This document shows positions 46,130-56,520 of a DNA stretch of 64,000 nucleotides, piece after piece; the stretch's first letter is position 1, and the number at the start of each line of letters is the position of its first letter. The stretch is from Epiperipatus broadwayi (taxonomy: Eukaryota > Onychophora > Udeonychophora > Euonychophora > Peripatidae). The DNA is taken from positions 567,501 to 631,500 of the forward strand of contig JAQFVV010000028.1 of NCBI GenBank assembly GCA_028023455.1. Reading direction: 5' to 3'. The position numbers and the translations under genes were made by a program. The notes under the pieces are model-generated. The model was not told the origin of the DNA and made no database searches. It was given only the letters and a program-made list of their open reading frames with translations.

Positions 46130-46275
46130 TCATATATGCTTGAAGTTTCAACCATGTAACAGCCTTTTTCAGAACTAAATAATTTGACAGCCTAATATAT
46201 TTGTTTTGTATATTTTATAGCTATGAACAAAACTGTTATACAGTTGAGACTGTAAGAATTAATAATAAAACAAAT
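46130..46275. repeat. Decayed family G-like inverted repeat
   Basis: The minus strand at about 46140-46185 reads 'CTGAAAAAGGC...GTTGAAAC', and the plus strand at about 46230-46270 reads 'gttatacagttgagactgtaag-aattaataataaaa', matching the family G arm at 5020-5050. The two lie in inverted orientation, as in family G, but with broken cores. Confidence 0.5.
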
Positions 46276-46288
46276 TGCATGAAATTTA

Positions 46289-46312
46289 GTGTGTGTGTGT
46301 GCGCACACACAC
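46289..46312. other. Perfect (GT)n-GCGC-(AC)n palindrome
   Basis: An alternating purine-pyrimidine tract of 24 bp reads 'gtgtgtgtgt' through GCGC to 'acacacac' and is its own reverse complement. Such tracts favour Z-DNA and cruciform structures. Confidence 0.85.
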
Positions 46313-46916
46313 AAAATTGTTATTTTTTGATTGTTTCTGATTCAACTTGCAGATGGTGTAAATAGTTTCAAATAAAGAAAAATCGTTATAAATTGCACTA
46401 AGTCATTAAGAATATGCGTTAAATGCAATATTAAATACGAGTATGCTTTATTTAAATGATAATTATTAGATCAAATTATGCATTGGTAAATTTATTAAAT
46501 TGTGTGGAAAGGGGGTGGAGATTAGAAAGTTTTAATAAATTACCCAGTTTTAAAACAGCAATAAATTGTAAAAATAAATGCTAACTATTATATTCAATTT
46601 AGTTTTCTGTCTCATCATTTCCCAAAGTTTTTCCTAAATGGAATTAATTTTTCATAGAAATTTTAAAACAATCATTTACCAAAGTTCACATTTGCGATTT
46701 AAAAAAAATCAATTTTTTTATATATATAGAAATGATAGATGTTAAATGTCATTAGCATATAATCCTGTACAAGCATATAGCTTCTATATTAGCTTCAATC
46801 AATTCTATCCTATTTATCGATATTTAGATAGATTCCGTCATTATAATAATTTACGTATCACTGTGTCTTAAAGTCAACATACCAGAAGTTGACTTGTACT
46901 TGATGATAACTAAATA

Positions 46917-46946
46917 ATAATGATAACAACAACAACAATAATAACA

Positions 46947-47034
<88 letters not shown>

Positions 47035-47041
47035 TAATAAC

Positions 47042-47084
<43 letters not shown>
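46917..47084. repeat. (TAA)n / (ATT)n microsatellite
   Basis: About 165 bp of TAA repeats include a few CAA and GTAA variants. It lies exactly at the 3' end of the minus-strand Jockey-like LINE copy, so it probably grew from that element's A-rich tail. Poly-Ile and poly-Leu frames across it are artefacts. Confidence 0.96.
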
Positions 47085-47087
<3 letters not shown>

Positions 47088-47998
47088 CGAAACAAAAGTG
47101 AAGGTTTTAATGTGTTAGAATGACAAACCTTAATGTAAAATAAATTAGATGTTTTATGTAAACAATGATATGTAATATTTGAGATTTTGTTTGTTACAAT
47201 GATTTTCTGAATGACAAGGTTATATAATGCATTTAAAATCTCCAATCTTTCTTCTAACATATAAGGATATATAATGGTTATCTAATTTAATATATTTAGA
47301 AAATTTATTATAAACTAATTGAATTCTGATATCTTGTTTGGAACTTGGGTTCCAAATAACAGATCCATATTCTAAAATTGGCAGAACCAAATCAAAAAAC
47401 AATTTATGCTTTTTGAGAGTCAGTAAATTGTCTACCATATCTTAAAATCACACCCATAATTATAAAAGCTTTATTGACTATAGTTTCAACGTGATGGTGA
47501 AATGACACATTACCAAAAAAAAATAATGCCAGGTCTTTCTGTATACCAACCAAATTTATTTTATGGGCTTCAATATAATATGAACAATTAAAGACTTCAG
47601 ATTGTCTGTAATAAGAAACAGATGAACATTTATCTATATTAATATCCGTCTTATTATTTTTACACCATTTCACAAAATTACTAATATCATTTTGTAAAAG
47701 TATGCAATCAGTAATTGAATTAATATTCCTAAATATTTTACAATCATCTGCATAACACAAAAATTGTGAAAATTCCAAATTTTCTACTAAATCATCGTAA
47801 TAAATCTTAAATATTAACAACACAAGAATACTGCCTTGAGGTACTCCTAGACTGCAATAATATTGATTAGAAAACATTAAATTTGACATAAGCCATTATT
47901 TCCCTAATTAAAGTATCAAACCATAGTATCAAATGATAAAACAACCTAATTTGTATATTTTATGAAGCGATATAGAATGAACAACTTTATCAAATGCT
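47085..47998 (-). pseudogene. Jockey-like LINE, 5' truncated, minus-strand copy
   Basis: The minus strand starts inside RT motif A (AFDKVVHSI at about 47990). It continues with GVPQGSILVLLIFKIYYDD, an intact catalytic box (FLCYADDCKIFR), then INIDKCSSVSYYRQ, KDLALFFF, and the C-terminal block LFFDLVLPILEYGSVIWNPS and KLDNHY. It ends in CHSNTLKPSLLFRF close to a (TAA)n tract. At least two frameshifts lie near 47420 and 47890. It shares the order and wording of the plus-strand copy at 48285-50990 but is not identical, so the two are separate insertions of related elements. It is inactive because it lacks the endonuclease and RT N-terminus. Confidence 0.88.
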
Positions 47999-48265
47999 TA
48001 TGGGCATATGTTGTAATATAATTCATATTTTTGAACCTAGTTTTTTGAAATTATAAGCTTGGTATGATCAATTTTACATTAGTTTAACATGTTCTTATGA
48101 GCATATATTCTAATATAATTTGTAATTTGGCATTATAAGCTTTTAGTTTGATAAATTTTACGTTATTTCGACATGTGCTTATGGGCATATATTGTAATAC
48201 AATTCATATTTTAGAAGTTATAAGCTTTTACTATTTCAAAATTATAAGCTTAGTTTGATCAGATT
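47995..48265 (+). repeat. Tandem repeat, about 2.8 imperfect units of 84-97 bp
   Basis: The phrase 'ttatgggcatat' recurs at 47998, 48095 (ttatgagcatat) and 48179. Each is followed by 'taata-aattcat' and 'ttataagctt-agtttgat'. The array exactly fills the gap between the two divergent Jockey-like LINE copies. Confidence 0.8.
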
Positions 48266-48284
48266 TCTACATCTTTTGGACAAT

Positions 48285-50990
48285 CTTATATTACAGAAAC
48301 TCTTAACAATTTCCTGATTGTTCTTTTCTTGATGATAGATTCAGTATTTTGCGAACTGACAGATCTATGGATAATATTTCTCGAGGTGGTGGTAGTGGTA
48401 CTCTGATTGCTCTTCATAAAGATGTTTTTTATAAAGATCTTTATCTTACTTCTTCTTTTTGTGAATCTACATGGTATGAAATTACTTTAAATCACAATTT
48501 TAAATGTATTTTGGGTAATGATTACCTCAAACCCACTTTGTCACTGTTAGAGTTTGATTATTTTTTGACATCACTTAAAGATTTTCTGATTGGCTATTAT
48601 AATGTTATTATTACCAGGGATTTAAATATTCCAGATTTATATCAGGGTAGAATTACTGCACACCTTTCTTTTTTGTCTCCTAAGGCTTCTAGAATGTTAC
48701 AGTTTTGTAAATTTTTGGGACTTAAGCAATATAACCCATTTGTTAACATCTCTCATTGTACTTTGGATTATAATTTATGTAATTCAACAGTAGTTAGTAA
48801 TTTTCAAATTGTTTCTGTTAATTTTCCTATTGATGCTCATCATCCACCTATTGAGTTTTATATTAACATTTGTCACTCAAAAGTTAATTGTAATATTTTG
48901 AGGAAGGATTATGGGAAGGGTAATTATGTTGAGTTTTGTAGATACTTTTCTAAGGTTAATTGAAATTTATTATACTCTTATAATGATGTACATCATTGCT
49001 TAGATGGTTTTTTAAAGATTCTTATTAGTTTTATTGATTTGTATATTACCAATCAATTGCCTTTATATAAGGGCTTTCCTCATTTGGTTATCATACAATC
49101 TTATTAAGATTATTAAAAGGAAATCTTATCATTGCAAGATTGGCTAAGCATGTTTATAAAAGTGGTTTGCAAAATTAAATTAGAAAAATTGAGGTTAATA
49201 TTTCTTCTAACCCTAAAGAATTTTGGGATTTTATTAATGTCTGATTTGGGTAAGAAAAGGGTTCAAGGTACTCATGGTTTCACTTGAAGTGCAAATGACT
49301 TTTCCAAACATTTTGCTGACTTATATATATATCACATGATACAATATCTGCAAAAATCACATCTTTAAATTCTCCTATTGTTCCCTGCATGATTGATCAT
49401 ATTTCTAAGAATGATGTTATTATAGCTATTAAGTGACTTAAAATTCATTCTAATTTAGGAAATGATAATATTACTTTCTTTATTTACAAAGGTCTAGCTA
49501 AATTTAGTCCAATGCCTCTTGCATTTATTTTTAATCTATCATTTAATTCCTGTGTTTTTTCTAATGTTCTTAAGTTTTACAAAATGGTCCCAATTTTTAA
49601 GAATGGCTCACATGATCGTGTTAATAATCATAGACCTATATTTGTTTTACATACTATTGCTAGAATTTTTGAGATGTGTGTTTATAATAAAACTATTTTA
49701 GATGTTAATAAATTCATTTATTCTTCACAGCATGATTTTATTCCTAATAGATCTGTAAAAACTAATTTGCTAGCAATTTATGATCATATAGCACATGCGA
49801 TTGAGGAACAGCAAAGGCTTGATGTTATTTATTTTGATTTATCAAAAGCTTTTGATAAAGTAGATCATACCATTTTTCTTCACAAATTATATCAAATGAG
49901 TTTTTCTACTAAACATTTATTGGTTCAGTTCTTTCTTCATGATCATACAGCATATGTCAAATATAATAATAATATTTCATTTAATTTTGAATGTTATTTG
50001 GAAGCTCCTCGGGGTAGTAATTATGCACCTATGCTTTTTAACATTTATATGAATGACCTTAAGGATTGTTTAAAATCTTCTTAACTTTTATGCTATGCTG
50101 ACAACTATAAAATCTTTAAAAGAATTATATCAGTGATATTGATTGCCCTCCCCTTCAAAATGATATAAATAATTTTAGTGTTTGATGGGATCTAAATAAT
50201 GCGACAGTTAATTTCAGTAAATGTTCCTTAGTCTCCTACTCTAAAAAATCTGAAGTTTTACATTTTTTAAATTTTATTAATTCTAACAAAATTAATTCTT
50301 TTAAATCACAAAAAGATTTGGGAGTTATATTTTCTAGCAATGAATCCTTTCTTCCTCATTTGGAAATGATTATGGGTGCCATCCTAAAATATGGTGTTCA
50401 CTTTGGTGATGATACAACATTCAAATTATTTTTGTCATTGGTTCTTCCCATCATTGGATATTGTTCAATCATTTGGAATCCTAGCTCTAAACAGGGATGT
50501 AATTTATTACAATCAGTATCTAATAGATTTTCCAAATATGTTTCTATGGGAAATAAAATTGTTTTTCATCTTTCTTCTAGAAGAAAATGTAGAGATCTTA
50601 AATATGTTTATAAAATTGCTAATAAAATAGTTATTCTATCTGACACAATTTCTACTATTATAATTACATCTTATGTGCATGATAATCAGTTTGCTTCTAT
50701 CTGTTATAAAGCACGTCATTCCAATATCCTTAAATTTACTCCTTTATTTAAGCTACCATCTTTATATAATCAGATTTGTAGTAATACTAATCACTTCAAT
50801 TTATATTACAAACAATTTTGTAATATTATTAAATTTAAAAGCCATTGTTGATTGGTTTAAATTGATTTTGTTTATGTATATATGTATTTATTAAATTGAT
50901 TGTTACTTTTTATTATTATGTTATGTACATTATGTTTATCCCTTTTATTTGTTTGGCCCTTAAATAGACATATATAAATAAGTAAATAAA
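48285..50990 (+). pseudogene. Jockey-like LINE, nearly full ORF2, inactivated
   Basis: The endonuclease region (about 48290-48960) retains RTDRS, RGGGSGTLIA, a degenerate GDFN box (TRDLNIPD), TLDYN and a decayed SDH box (DAHHPPI). After frameshifts and stops (48961-49500), the RT region reads MVPIFKNGSHDRVNNHRPI, QHDFIPNRSVKTN and VIYFDLSKAFDKVDH (motif A intact). It continues with a corrupted motif B (EAPRGSNYAPMLF for GVPQGS...PLLF), a stop, then YADN instead of YADD. The C-terminal block follows: KDLGVIFSSN, VLPIIGYCSIIWNPSSKQ and RHSNILKFTPLF. It ends in 'ataaataagtaaataaata' at about 50965-50990, a 3' tail typical of LINEs. Motif B loss, the catalytic Asp-to-Asn change and several stops make it dead. 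Confidence 0.9.
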
Positions 50991-51047
50991 TAATAACAAT
51001 TTGATTTTAAAATGTCAAACTTACTGGACTCTCAACTTTAATTCCAT

Positions 51048-51290
51048 CCACTTCAGGTAAATGTATTAATGAATATTATCAATTATTTACTAGATTAATA
51101 ATTATCAATCACACCATTCCTAAACTAAATACAAACTTCAAACCACAATTAATTAAATTAAAACAGATATATTAACCAGCAATTGAGATTTAATTTTTAG
51201 ATCCAATCTAGGAATAGTATGATAATGATTAGCCTAATAAAGGAGTAATGACAATTATTGATATATTTATCTAAAGTGAATGATGTCAAA
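51048..51290. mobile_element. Inverted pair of family D repeats
   Basis: The left, reverse copy (about 51048-51150: 'catccacttcaggtaaatg', 'atattaacc') faces a forward copy (about 51155-51290: 'cagatatattaacc', 'tatttatctaaagtgaatgatg'). The outer ends pair with each other, as in other foldback elements here. It is non-coding and the TSD is unresolved. Confidence 0.68.
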
Positions 51291-51470
51291 ATTATGAGTG
51301 CAGAAAAGGGACACTTAAATTAAAGTGTAGTAATTTGATATTGTTGAATTCTGAACAAAGATTAGTAAATACTTGCCAACTGAAAAAAGCTGTTTCAGCA
51401 CAAAAATACATTTTGGGAGTCACTACTTTTTGTCAGATGTTTCAAATATGTGGGTGGAGTGAAAGTTTTA

Positions 51471-52197
51471 TATCATCATCATCACCACCCCCATTTTCAA
51501 CCATTATAAATTTACTGCAGGATGAAGGTCTCTGAAAGTTCAATCCATCTTCTCCAATCTCTATCCGCTCTTCTCCACAACATCTCAGCACATTTCTTTA
51601 TTTCATCAATACATCTCACATGTGGCTACTTTCTAGGTCTTTTACAATTTTTTGGAATCCAGTTTAAGATTTCAACTGTCCATCTGTTGTGATCTCTTCT
51701 AGCAATATATCCAACCCAATTCCACTGCAGTCTCTTAATTCTTTCAATGATGTCAGTAACACCTGTTTGTTCTCTCATCTCATCCATGCATTTTACTCAT
51801 GATCTATTCTTGCTACTCCTAACATGCATCTAGATCTTTATACTTTGTTGAGTAGTCTGAAGTCTTTGTAGTGCTCTTTCATTAAATATCCAAATCTCAG
51901 ATCCATAAATAATAAGTGGTAAAAGACAAGTTATTTCTATCAAAAGCATTCCAACCAAGTTTAAGTCTATGATTAATTCCATCCATTATGTTTTCTTCTG
52001 TAGTAATTCTCTGGACAAGGTATTTGTAGTTATTAACTTCTTCTAACTCATCATTATTAATCTTTATTTTCTTTTGGGTAAATCTAATGGCCATTACTTT
52101 AGTTTTTTTAACCTTTATTTTTAATCCACTTTCTTACTTTCATCTAATAACTCTTGCAACATTTCCTGAAGCTCTAAAGCATTATTTGCAAAAGTAT
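51471..52197 (-). pseudogene. RTE LINE 3' fragment, joined to a SINE
   Basis: This is the minus-strand RTE tail starting with an (ATC)-type tail at 51471. It encodes the end of the protein in several frames, including INNDELEEVNNYKYLVQRITTEENIMDGINHRLKLGWNAF (given here as shorter recognisable parts: ELEEVNNYKYL and LKLGWNAF, near 51900-52090). An internal stretch corresponding to about 100 bp of the 39-kb copy is missing near 51930. Its 5' end stops at 52197, exactly where a forward SINE begins. Confidence 0.85.
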
Positions 52198-52310
52198 CTG
52201 GTCAAGCGTTGGTGGTCGAGTGGTCAACACAGCTGCCTTACAAGAAGTTGTCCCGGGTTAGCGGGTTCGCTTCCCGGCCGATGCTATGACACATGAAAAA
52301 AAAAACTACA
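52198..52310 (+). mobile_element. tRNA-derived SINE (family S1), best copy
   Basis: 'tcaagcgttggtggtcgagt' (from 52202) gives an acceptor 5' strand GCGTTGG and a box A. The box B is 'gggttcgcttcccgg' (52262-52276), and the 3' strand CCGATGC (52277-52283) can pair fully with GCGTTGG if two G-T pairs are allowed. The body ends 'tatgacacatg' and a run of ten A residues. The long middle ('aagaagttgtcccgggtta') is compatible with a class II tRNA ancestor (Leu/Ser-like), but this is uncertain. It is the reference copy for the six S1 SINEs in the window. Confidence 0.93.
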
Positions 52311-53085
52311 TACATAAAAACAGATAAATAAATAGATAGATAGATTATATATATATTTAAATAGATAAATAGATGGACGTTTGGTAGATATGCAGATAGA
52401 AAGAGATAAATAGTATAAATTACTGATTATTACAACACAATATTAATAAATGAATATAATTAATTACTTACTTCGTATAGATTATTTTTGACAAATTTCT
52501 ATAATAAAATTAATAAATAACTTTGATGAAATAAAAATATTCGTACAATGTTTTTATAGATAAAATTCAATCCAATAAAATTACCGTGGTATTATTAATT
52601 TTTTCATTAAAGATTCTTTTAATATTTATGAATCTAAATAAAAAGTTCAAAATTATGTTGAAAGAATTCTATCAGCTGTAGAAAGATTTAAATACATTTT
52701 TTTAAAAACTAAAAATATTAGCATATTCTTTAATTTCATTTAATTACTTCTTAATAGATACATTTTAGTATCGGCGTAATTATAAACTTTAAGATCTCAG
52801 AACCTATTAAAGAAAACTAATGCAAATATAAACATCTTCGGAAATGAACTATTTGCGTTCTTAGTTTATTCAGCAAGCTTTTACTAATTATTTTAAATAG
52901 TCATTAAAGTTGAATGTAATTAAAATCACCAGGAAGTAAGTATTTGGAATTAGAACAGCGCTTTTTACTCTTAGTAAATAGTGAAATTTGTTTTTTTTTT
53001 TAATTTATTTTAAAAACCTTGTTTAAATATAGTATATACAGAACTAAACCTTAACTGTAGATTTACTAAATTAATTACATGTTAA
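52311..53085. other. Featureless AT-rich DNA
   Basis: A (GATA)-like run ('aataaatagatagatagatta') lies at about 52326-52346. Nothing else is recognised. Confidence 0.5.
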
Positions 53086-53493
53086 TACTTTCAATATCAA
53101 AACAGGCAAAACTCTCCATACAATAGTGTCACTCAGTGCTAACCAGAGTAATCAATGGATGTCAGAAGGCCTTTGCATCAAATCCCTATCTAATGCCTAC
53201 TCATCCAATATCCCCAGACTAGTTTCTGGCTTGTGGCCTTCGTCAGTGAGGAGCTTTGGATCTGAGAGCACTGCATCTAGATCTTAGGATCTAATGCAAC
53301 CCTCCAGCAGCCACTTTTTAGCTATATTTAACTACAAAAGTATGAGAATAAAATTGAAAACACAATAATATTTTCAATACTATTGGCACTGAGTGGCACT
53401 ACTGTATGGAGAGTTTTGCTGTTTTAATAACAGTAATGTGCTAGCATAATAAATAGTGATCATGTGATGTTTAGTGGTTTACTTTCAATATCA
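53086..53493 (-). mobile_element. Family B hammerhead-bearing retroposon, copy 6, with 14-bp TSD
   Basis: Perfect 14-bp repeats 'tactttcaatatca' at 53086-53099 and 53480-53493 flank a 380-bp element (53100-53479). Read on the minus strand it has a leader ('catcacatgatcact'), a short inverted arm, unique sequence, a complete hammerhead and the long 3' arm ending in 'gcctgttt'. With copies 1, 3 and 8 it defines the family's ends and its target-site duplication of 13-14 bp. Confidence 0.9.
53211..53252 (-). ncRNA. Hammerhead ribozyme-like motif, best minus-strand family B copy
   Basis: The minus strand reads TCCTCA (53247-53252), CTGACGA (53240-53246, N7 is C, allowed), A, GGC-CACAA-GCC, A, GAAA (53223-53226), ACTAGT (53218-53223), C17 (53217), TGGGGA (53211-53216). 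All six stem I pairs are kept. Apart from N7 it is identical in every structural position to the motif at 5902-5943, although the two elements inserted independently. Confidence 0.7.
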
Positions 53494-54004
53494 CTATATA
53501 CCAAAATACTAGTGGTAATTACCAATCATGCATTCTCATGAAAGAATACTAAAATCATTAAAACGACTTTCCCACACAAAATCTAACAATTGGGTATAAA
53601 GTGATCATGATCCACTTGCATGCTTATAGCTTGGATTTGAATCTAGGCTGAATAAAATATGGATTTTTTTAAGTTTCTAATCAGATTGGCTTTTCTTATA
53701 AATAGTCAATTCATAATCAAGATGGCCGAAGATATAATACTGCATAATAAATCAAAGATAAAAAACTATTCAAACTTTTATTACACACCAATGGACAATC
53801 CTGATACTACTACCTTTTTCTTTACAAATTCTTTATGAGTGGATGTTTGGCTAGTAGACCTTTTTATCTTGGCCATTAAAAAAAACATATCTTACTTTAA
53901 CTTTTTAAAAAGCTTTGCCCCAGATGAAAATAGCAATTTAGCATTTTCAATAATTCTCACAATATATGACCTTTCCACAACTTTATTTACATTACAATTT
54001 ATGA
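53494..54004. other. AT-rich DNA with a possible tRNA-like fragment
   Basis: 'ggatttgaatctaggct' at about 53632-53648 resembles the box B region of 63630-63660. Otherwise nothing is recognised. Confidence 0.4.
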
Positions 54005-54212
54005 CTACTATCTCCCACAATTACACAAGCTGTTAACCCAGTATCAAACCCTCTATATAATAGTTCCACCTAGTGCAAGCTAGAAACTAGTCTGGGAATA
54101 TTGGATTAGACACTAGATAGGGATTTTATGCACAAAATTCCTTGCATCTATTGATGACTATGGCTTGCACTGGGTGGCACTACTGTATGGAGAATTTTCT
54201 ACTGTGTTTACA
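54005..54212 (+). repeat. Family B copy with internal deletion
   Basis: The segment contains 'acacaagctgttaac', the inverted terminal 'caaaccctctatataatag', and only the 3' half of the hammerhead (GAAACTAGTCTGGG at 54085-54098), then the usual '3' arm ('tggcactactgtatggaga'). The CTGATGA half is deleted, so no ribozyme can form. Confidence 0.75.
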
Positions 54213-54516
54213 TTATATTGCATCTTTTAACAATATTGCCATGATTATTATTTCTAAATGACATAAAGAGTTTTTATTGCATTAAAGCAATTATAATGTG
54301 ACATTTTCCAAATAAGCTTCACTTATTTTTAATAAAATGTTGATGCATTCAAATAAATGCATTTTAAAACTTCTAAAATAGAACTTAATATACAAGCATT
54401 ATTTTTTAATTATTATAATATTTTAAATCATCTATTAGGCCTTTAACTGTTGTACACAAATGCTCACCAGAGGTCATTATCTGTTCCATTTTGTTCATTA
54501 TGGGATTGCTCTAGAT

Positions 54517-54541
54517 AGTGGTTACTTTATTAGTAACCACT
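54517..54541. other. Perfect short hairpin
   Basis: AGTGGTTACT and AGTAACCACT are perfect 10-bp complementary arms around a TTATT loop. It lies about 140 bp upstream of a candidate exon. It could be an RNA hairpin or a protein-binding palindrome. Confidence 0.7.
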
Positions 54542-54681
54542 CTTTCCGTCTAGTTGTCTCCCAGTTATTTATTTCTTTTTAAATATGATGAATTTATATT
54601 TTAGTTTTCAATTTACTCCTATATGTCAGGTCTAATTAGGGGAAAAACAAAGTTAAGGAATTCTCTCTTTCTTTGCAAAGC

Positions 54682-54721
54682 ATGATGGGAATTTCCCAAA
54701 CTATGCTAGTCAAAGTAAAAG
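54682..54721 (+). CDS. Candidate short coding exon with strong splice donor (weak)
   Basis: A pyrimidine-rich tract ending in 'ctttgcaaag' (54671-54680) precedes ATGATG (from 54682), and the open segment ends in AAAAG|GTAAGT (54717-54727), a near-perfect splice donor. It could be a first coding exon starting at the ATG (MMGISQTMLVKVK) or an internal micro-exon of about 40 nt. The upstream 'gcatgatgggaa' is reminiscent of promoter motifs in animal genes. No downstream exon could be recognised. Confidence 0.3.
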
Positions 54722-55094
54722 GTAAGTGTTAATTTAATTTAAAAACTTATTTTTTCAATACAAATATATTTTCTTTTATTTTAATAATATTTTTCTTACT
54801 AAAAAAACAAAAATGAAATATATTTAATTTTTACAAGTACAACTGGTTTTTTGAGAATTTAAACACAACTGCATGAAAAAAAACTTGTTGAAAGTTTAGA
54901 TGTGATTTCTTTATTTCTCCATATAAATTAAATATTCAACTACATTTGAAAATTATTTCAATTTTAAATACTCTTACAAACTTTTACAAAGCTAGTTATT
55001 ACAGAAAATAATCTAATTTGGTTGCAAACTAAATTCAAACTAAAAGCCACATAAATATTAAATTAAACGTAACATTTGTTAAATCTCAAATTAA

Positions 55095-55701
55095 TTACAT
55101 TAAATCTATAATTATTTATTTAAACAACACAGTATCTATCTGTAAGTATTCAGTAGGAAATTAATCTTCACACATGTGCTATTTAATTTTGAATGTATGA
55201 ATTTAAGTGCACTCAACCATAAGTAAATTTTTTTAAAAGAACAAGCGAATTACTTGTCCTTAGAGTTTAGTCGAAGATAAACCAATCCTTACTTAACCTG
55301 CTTAATTCATGGCTTGATTCTATTGTTGGTAGACCTGATATTTTAACTGAAAAATGAATTGTACAACCTTAATTCATAAATTCCAGGAGAGAAAAGATTT
55401 CTCATTTTTAATCACAGGCACCTTTAAGCTTATATTAATTTAAAATGAGAAACTTTCTCCCTCCTGTAATATATGAATTAAATTTGTACAATTCATTTAT
55501 CAGTTCAAATAACAGGCATACAATAGAATTAAGTTCTGAATTAAGCATGGTATTACATATGGATAAGATCCAAGGGTAAGTAATTCACTTGACCTTTTAA
55601 AAACATTTTACTTATGGGTGAATGTGTGCAAATTCATTCATTCAAAATTAAACAAAGCATGTGTGAAGATTAATTTCTTTCTGATTTCTTACATTAAATC
55701 T
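55095..55701. mobile_element. Family E palindromic element with 13-bp TSD
   Basis: Direct repeats 'ttacattaaatct' at 55095-55107 and 55689-55701 enclose a 581-bp element (55108-55688). After a 49-bp leader, the left arm (55157-55415) is the imperfect reverse complement of 55420-55678. Matching parts include 'gaaattaatcttcacacatg', 'accataagtaaa', 'aaatgaattgtaca' and 'aatgagaaa'. A short tail of 10 bp follows. Arms differ at perhaps 15% of positions, so it is older than family C. It is non-coding. Confidence 0.9.
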
Positions 55702-56285
55702 GTAAAAGGAGTAAGGATTTTTTTCTTTCTTGCTTCTCTACTCCAGCACCATCTATGTTAAATATGACCCAAGATGATTATATTATATCTACTTCACATT
55801 GTATTTTAGATCTTGCATGGGTATATGCCTAAAAATCACATAAATCAGAGGTGTATAGTGGAACCATGACATCCATTTTATTTTTTTAATTTCTGAAAAC
55901 TCACAATTCAAGATAAAAAAACATGAAATATGGTTTTACATCTGTTTTAAATTAATGATGATAAAATAAATATATTTAGCTCATTTTTATGTCAGTATAT
56001 ATACATATAATAAAAACACTATTTCCTAAAGATAAATAAATTCAGCAGTACCTGTAGAACAAACACAATGTCTGAATAAAGCAACCTTGATGTTAGCTAT
56101 TAATATTTGAACTCATTTAGTTTCATGATTTTTGTTTACATTAGCATGGATTTCAATACAATTCACATCTTCCCATATACAGTAAGAGATTGCCTTTTAC
56201 CTATGCTTGTTTCAAATGTAGCACTATTTAATTAATCATTATGAGATAGGGATTTGATTATATTTGAATTTTAGCTAGAATTAAG
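55702..56285. other. Featureless AT-rich DNA
   Basis: Nothing is recognised in this stretch. Confidence 0.5.
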
Positions 56286-56520
56286 AAATTACTTTATTAC
56301 ACAGGCAAAACTCTTCATATTATAGCACCACTCACACCACTCATTGCAAGCCAGACTAATCAATGGATGCAGAAAGGTTTGTACATAAAATCCCTATCTA
56401 GTGCCTACTCATCTGCTGAGTGGTGCTACTACATGGAGAGTTTTGCCTGTGTGCAAATAGTTTGTGTAAGCATAAAGAATGGTGATCATGTGGTGTTTGA
56501 TGGTTTAAATTATTTTATTA
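56286..56520. mobile_element. Family B copy 8, hammerhead deleted, with 14-bp TSD
   Basis: The element (56300-56506) starts 'cacaggcaaaactc' and ends with the family leader ('ggtgatcatgtggtg'). It is flanked by 'aaattactttatta' (56286-56299) and 'aaattattttatta' (56507-56520), a 14-bp duplication with one mismatch. The central part with the hammerhead is missing: the segment jumps from 'gcctactcatc' straight to the opposite arm. Confidence 0.82.

Noticed and set aside
46858-47260. Poly-Leu and poly-Ile open frames
   Set aside because: Artefacts of the (TAA)n microsatellite; the part beyond 47085 belongs to the LINE remnant.
52202-52283. Functional tRNA gene
   Set aside because: Although the acceptor closes, the middle does not form proper D and anticodon arms, and the unit is repeated six times with A-rich tails and TSDs, as SINEs are.
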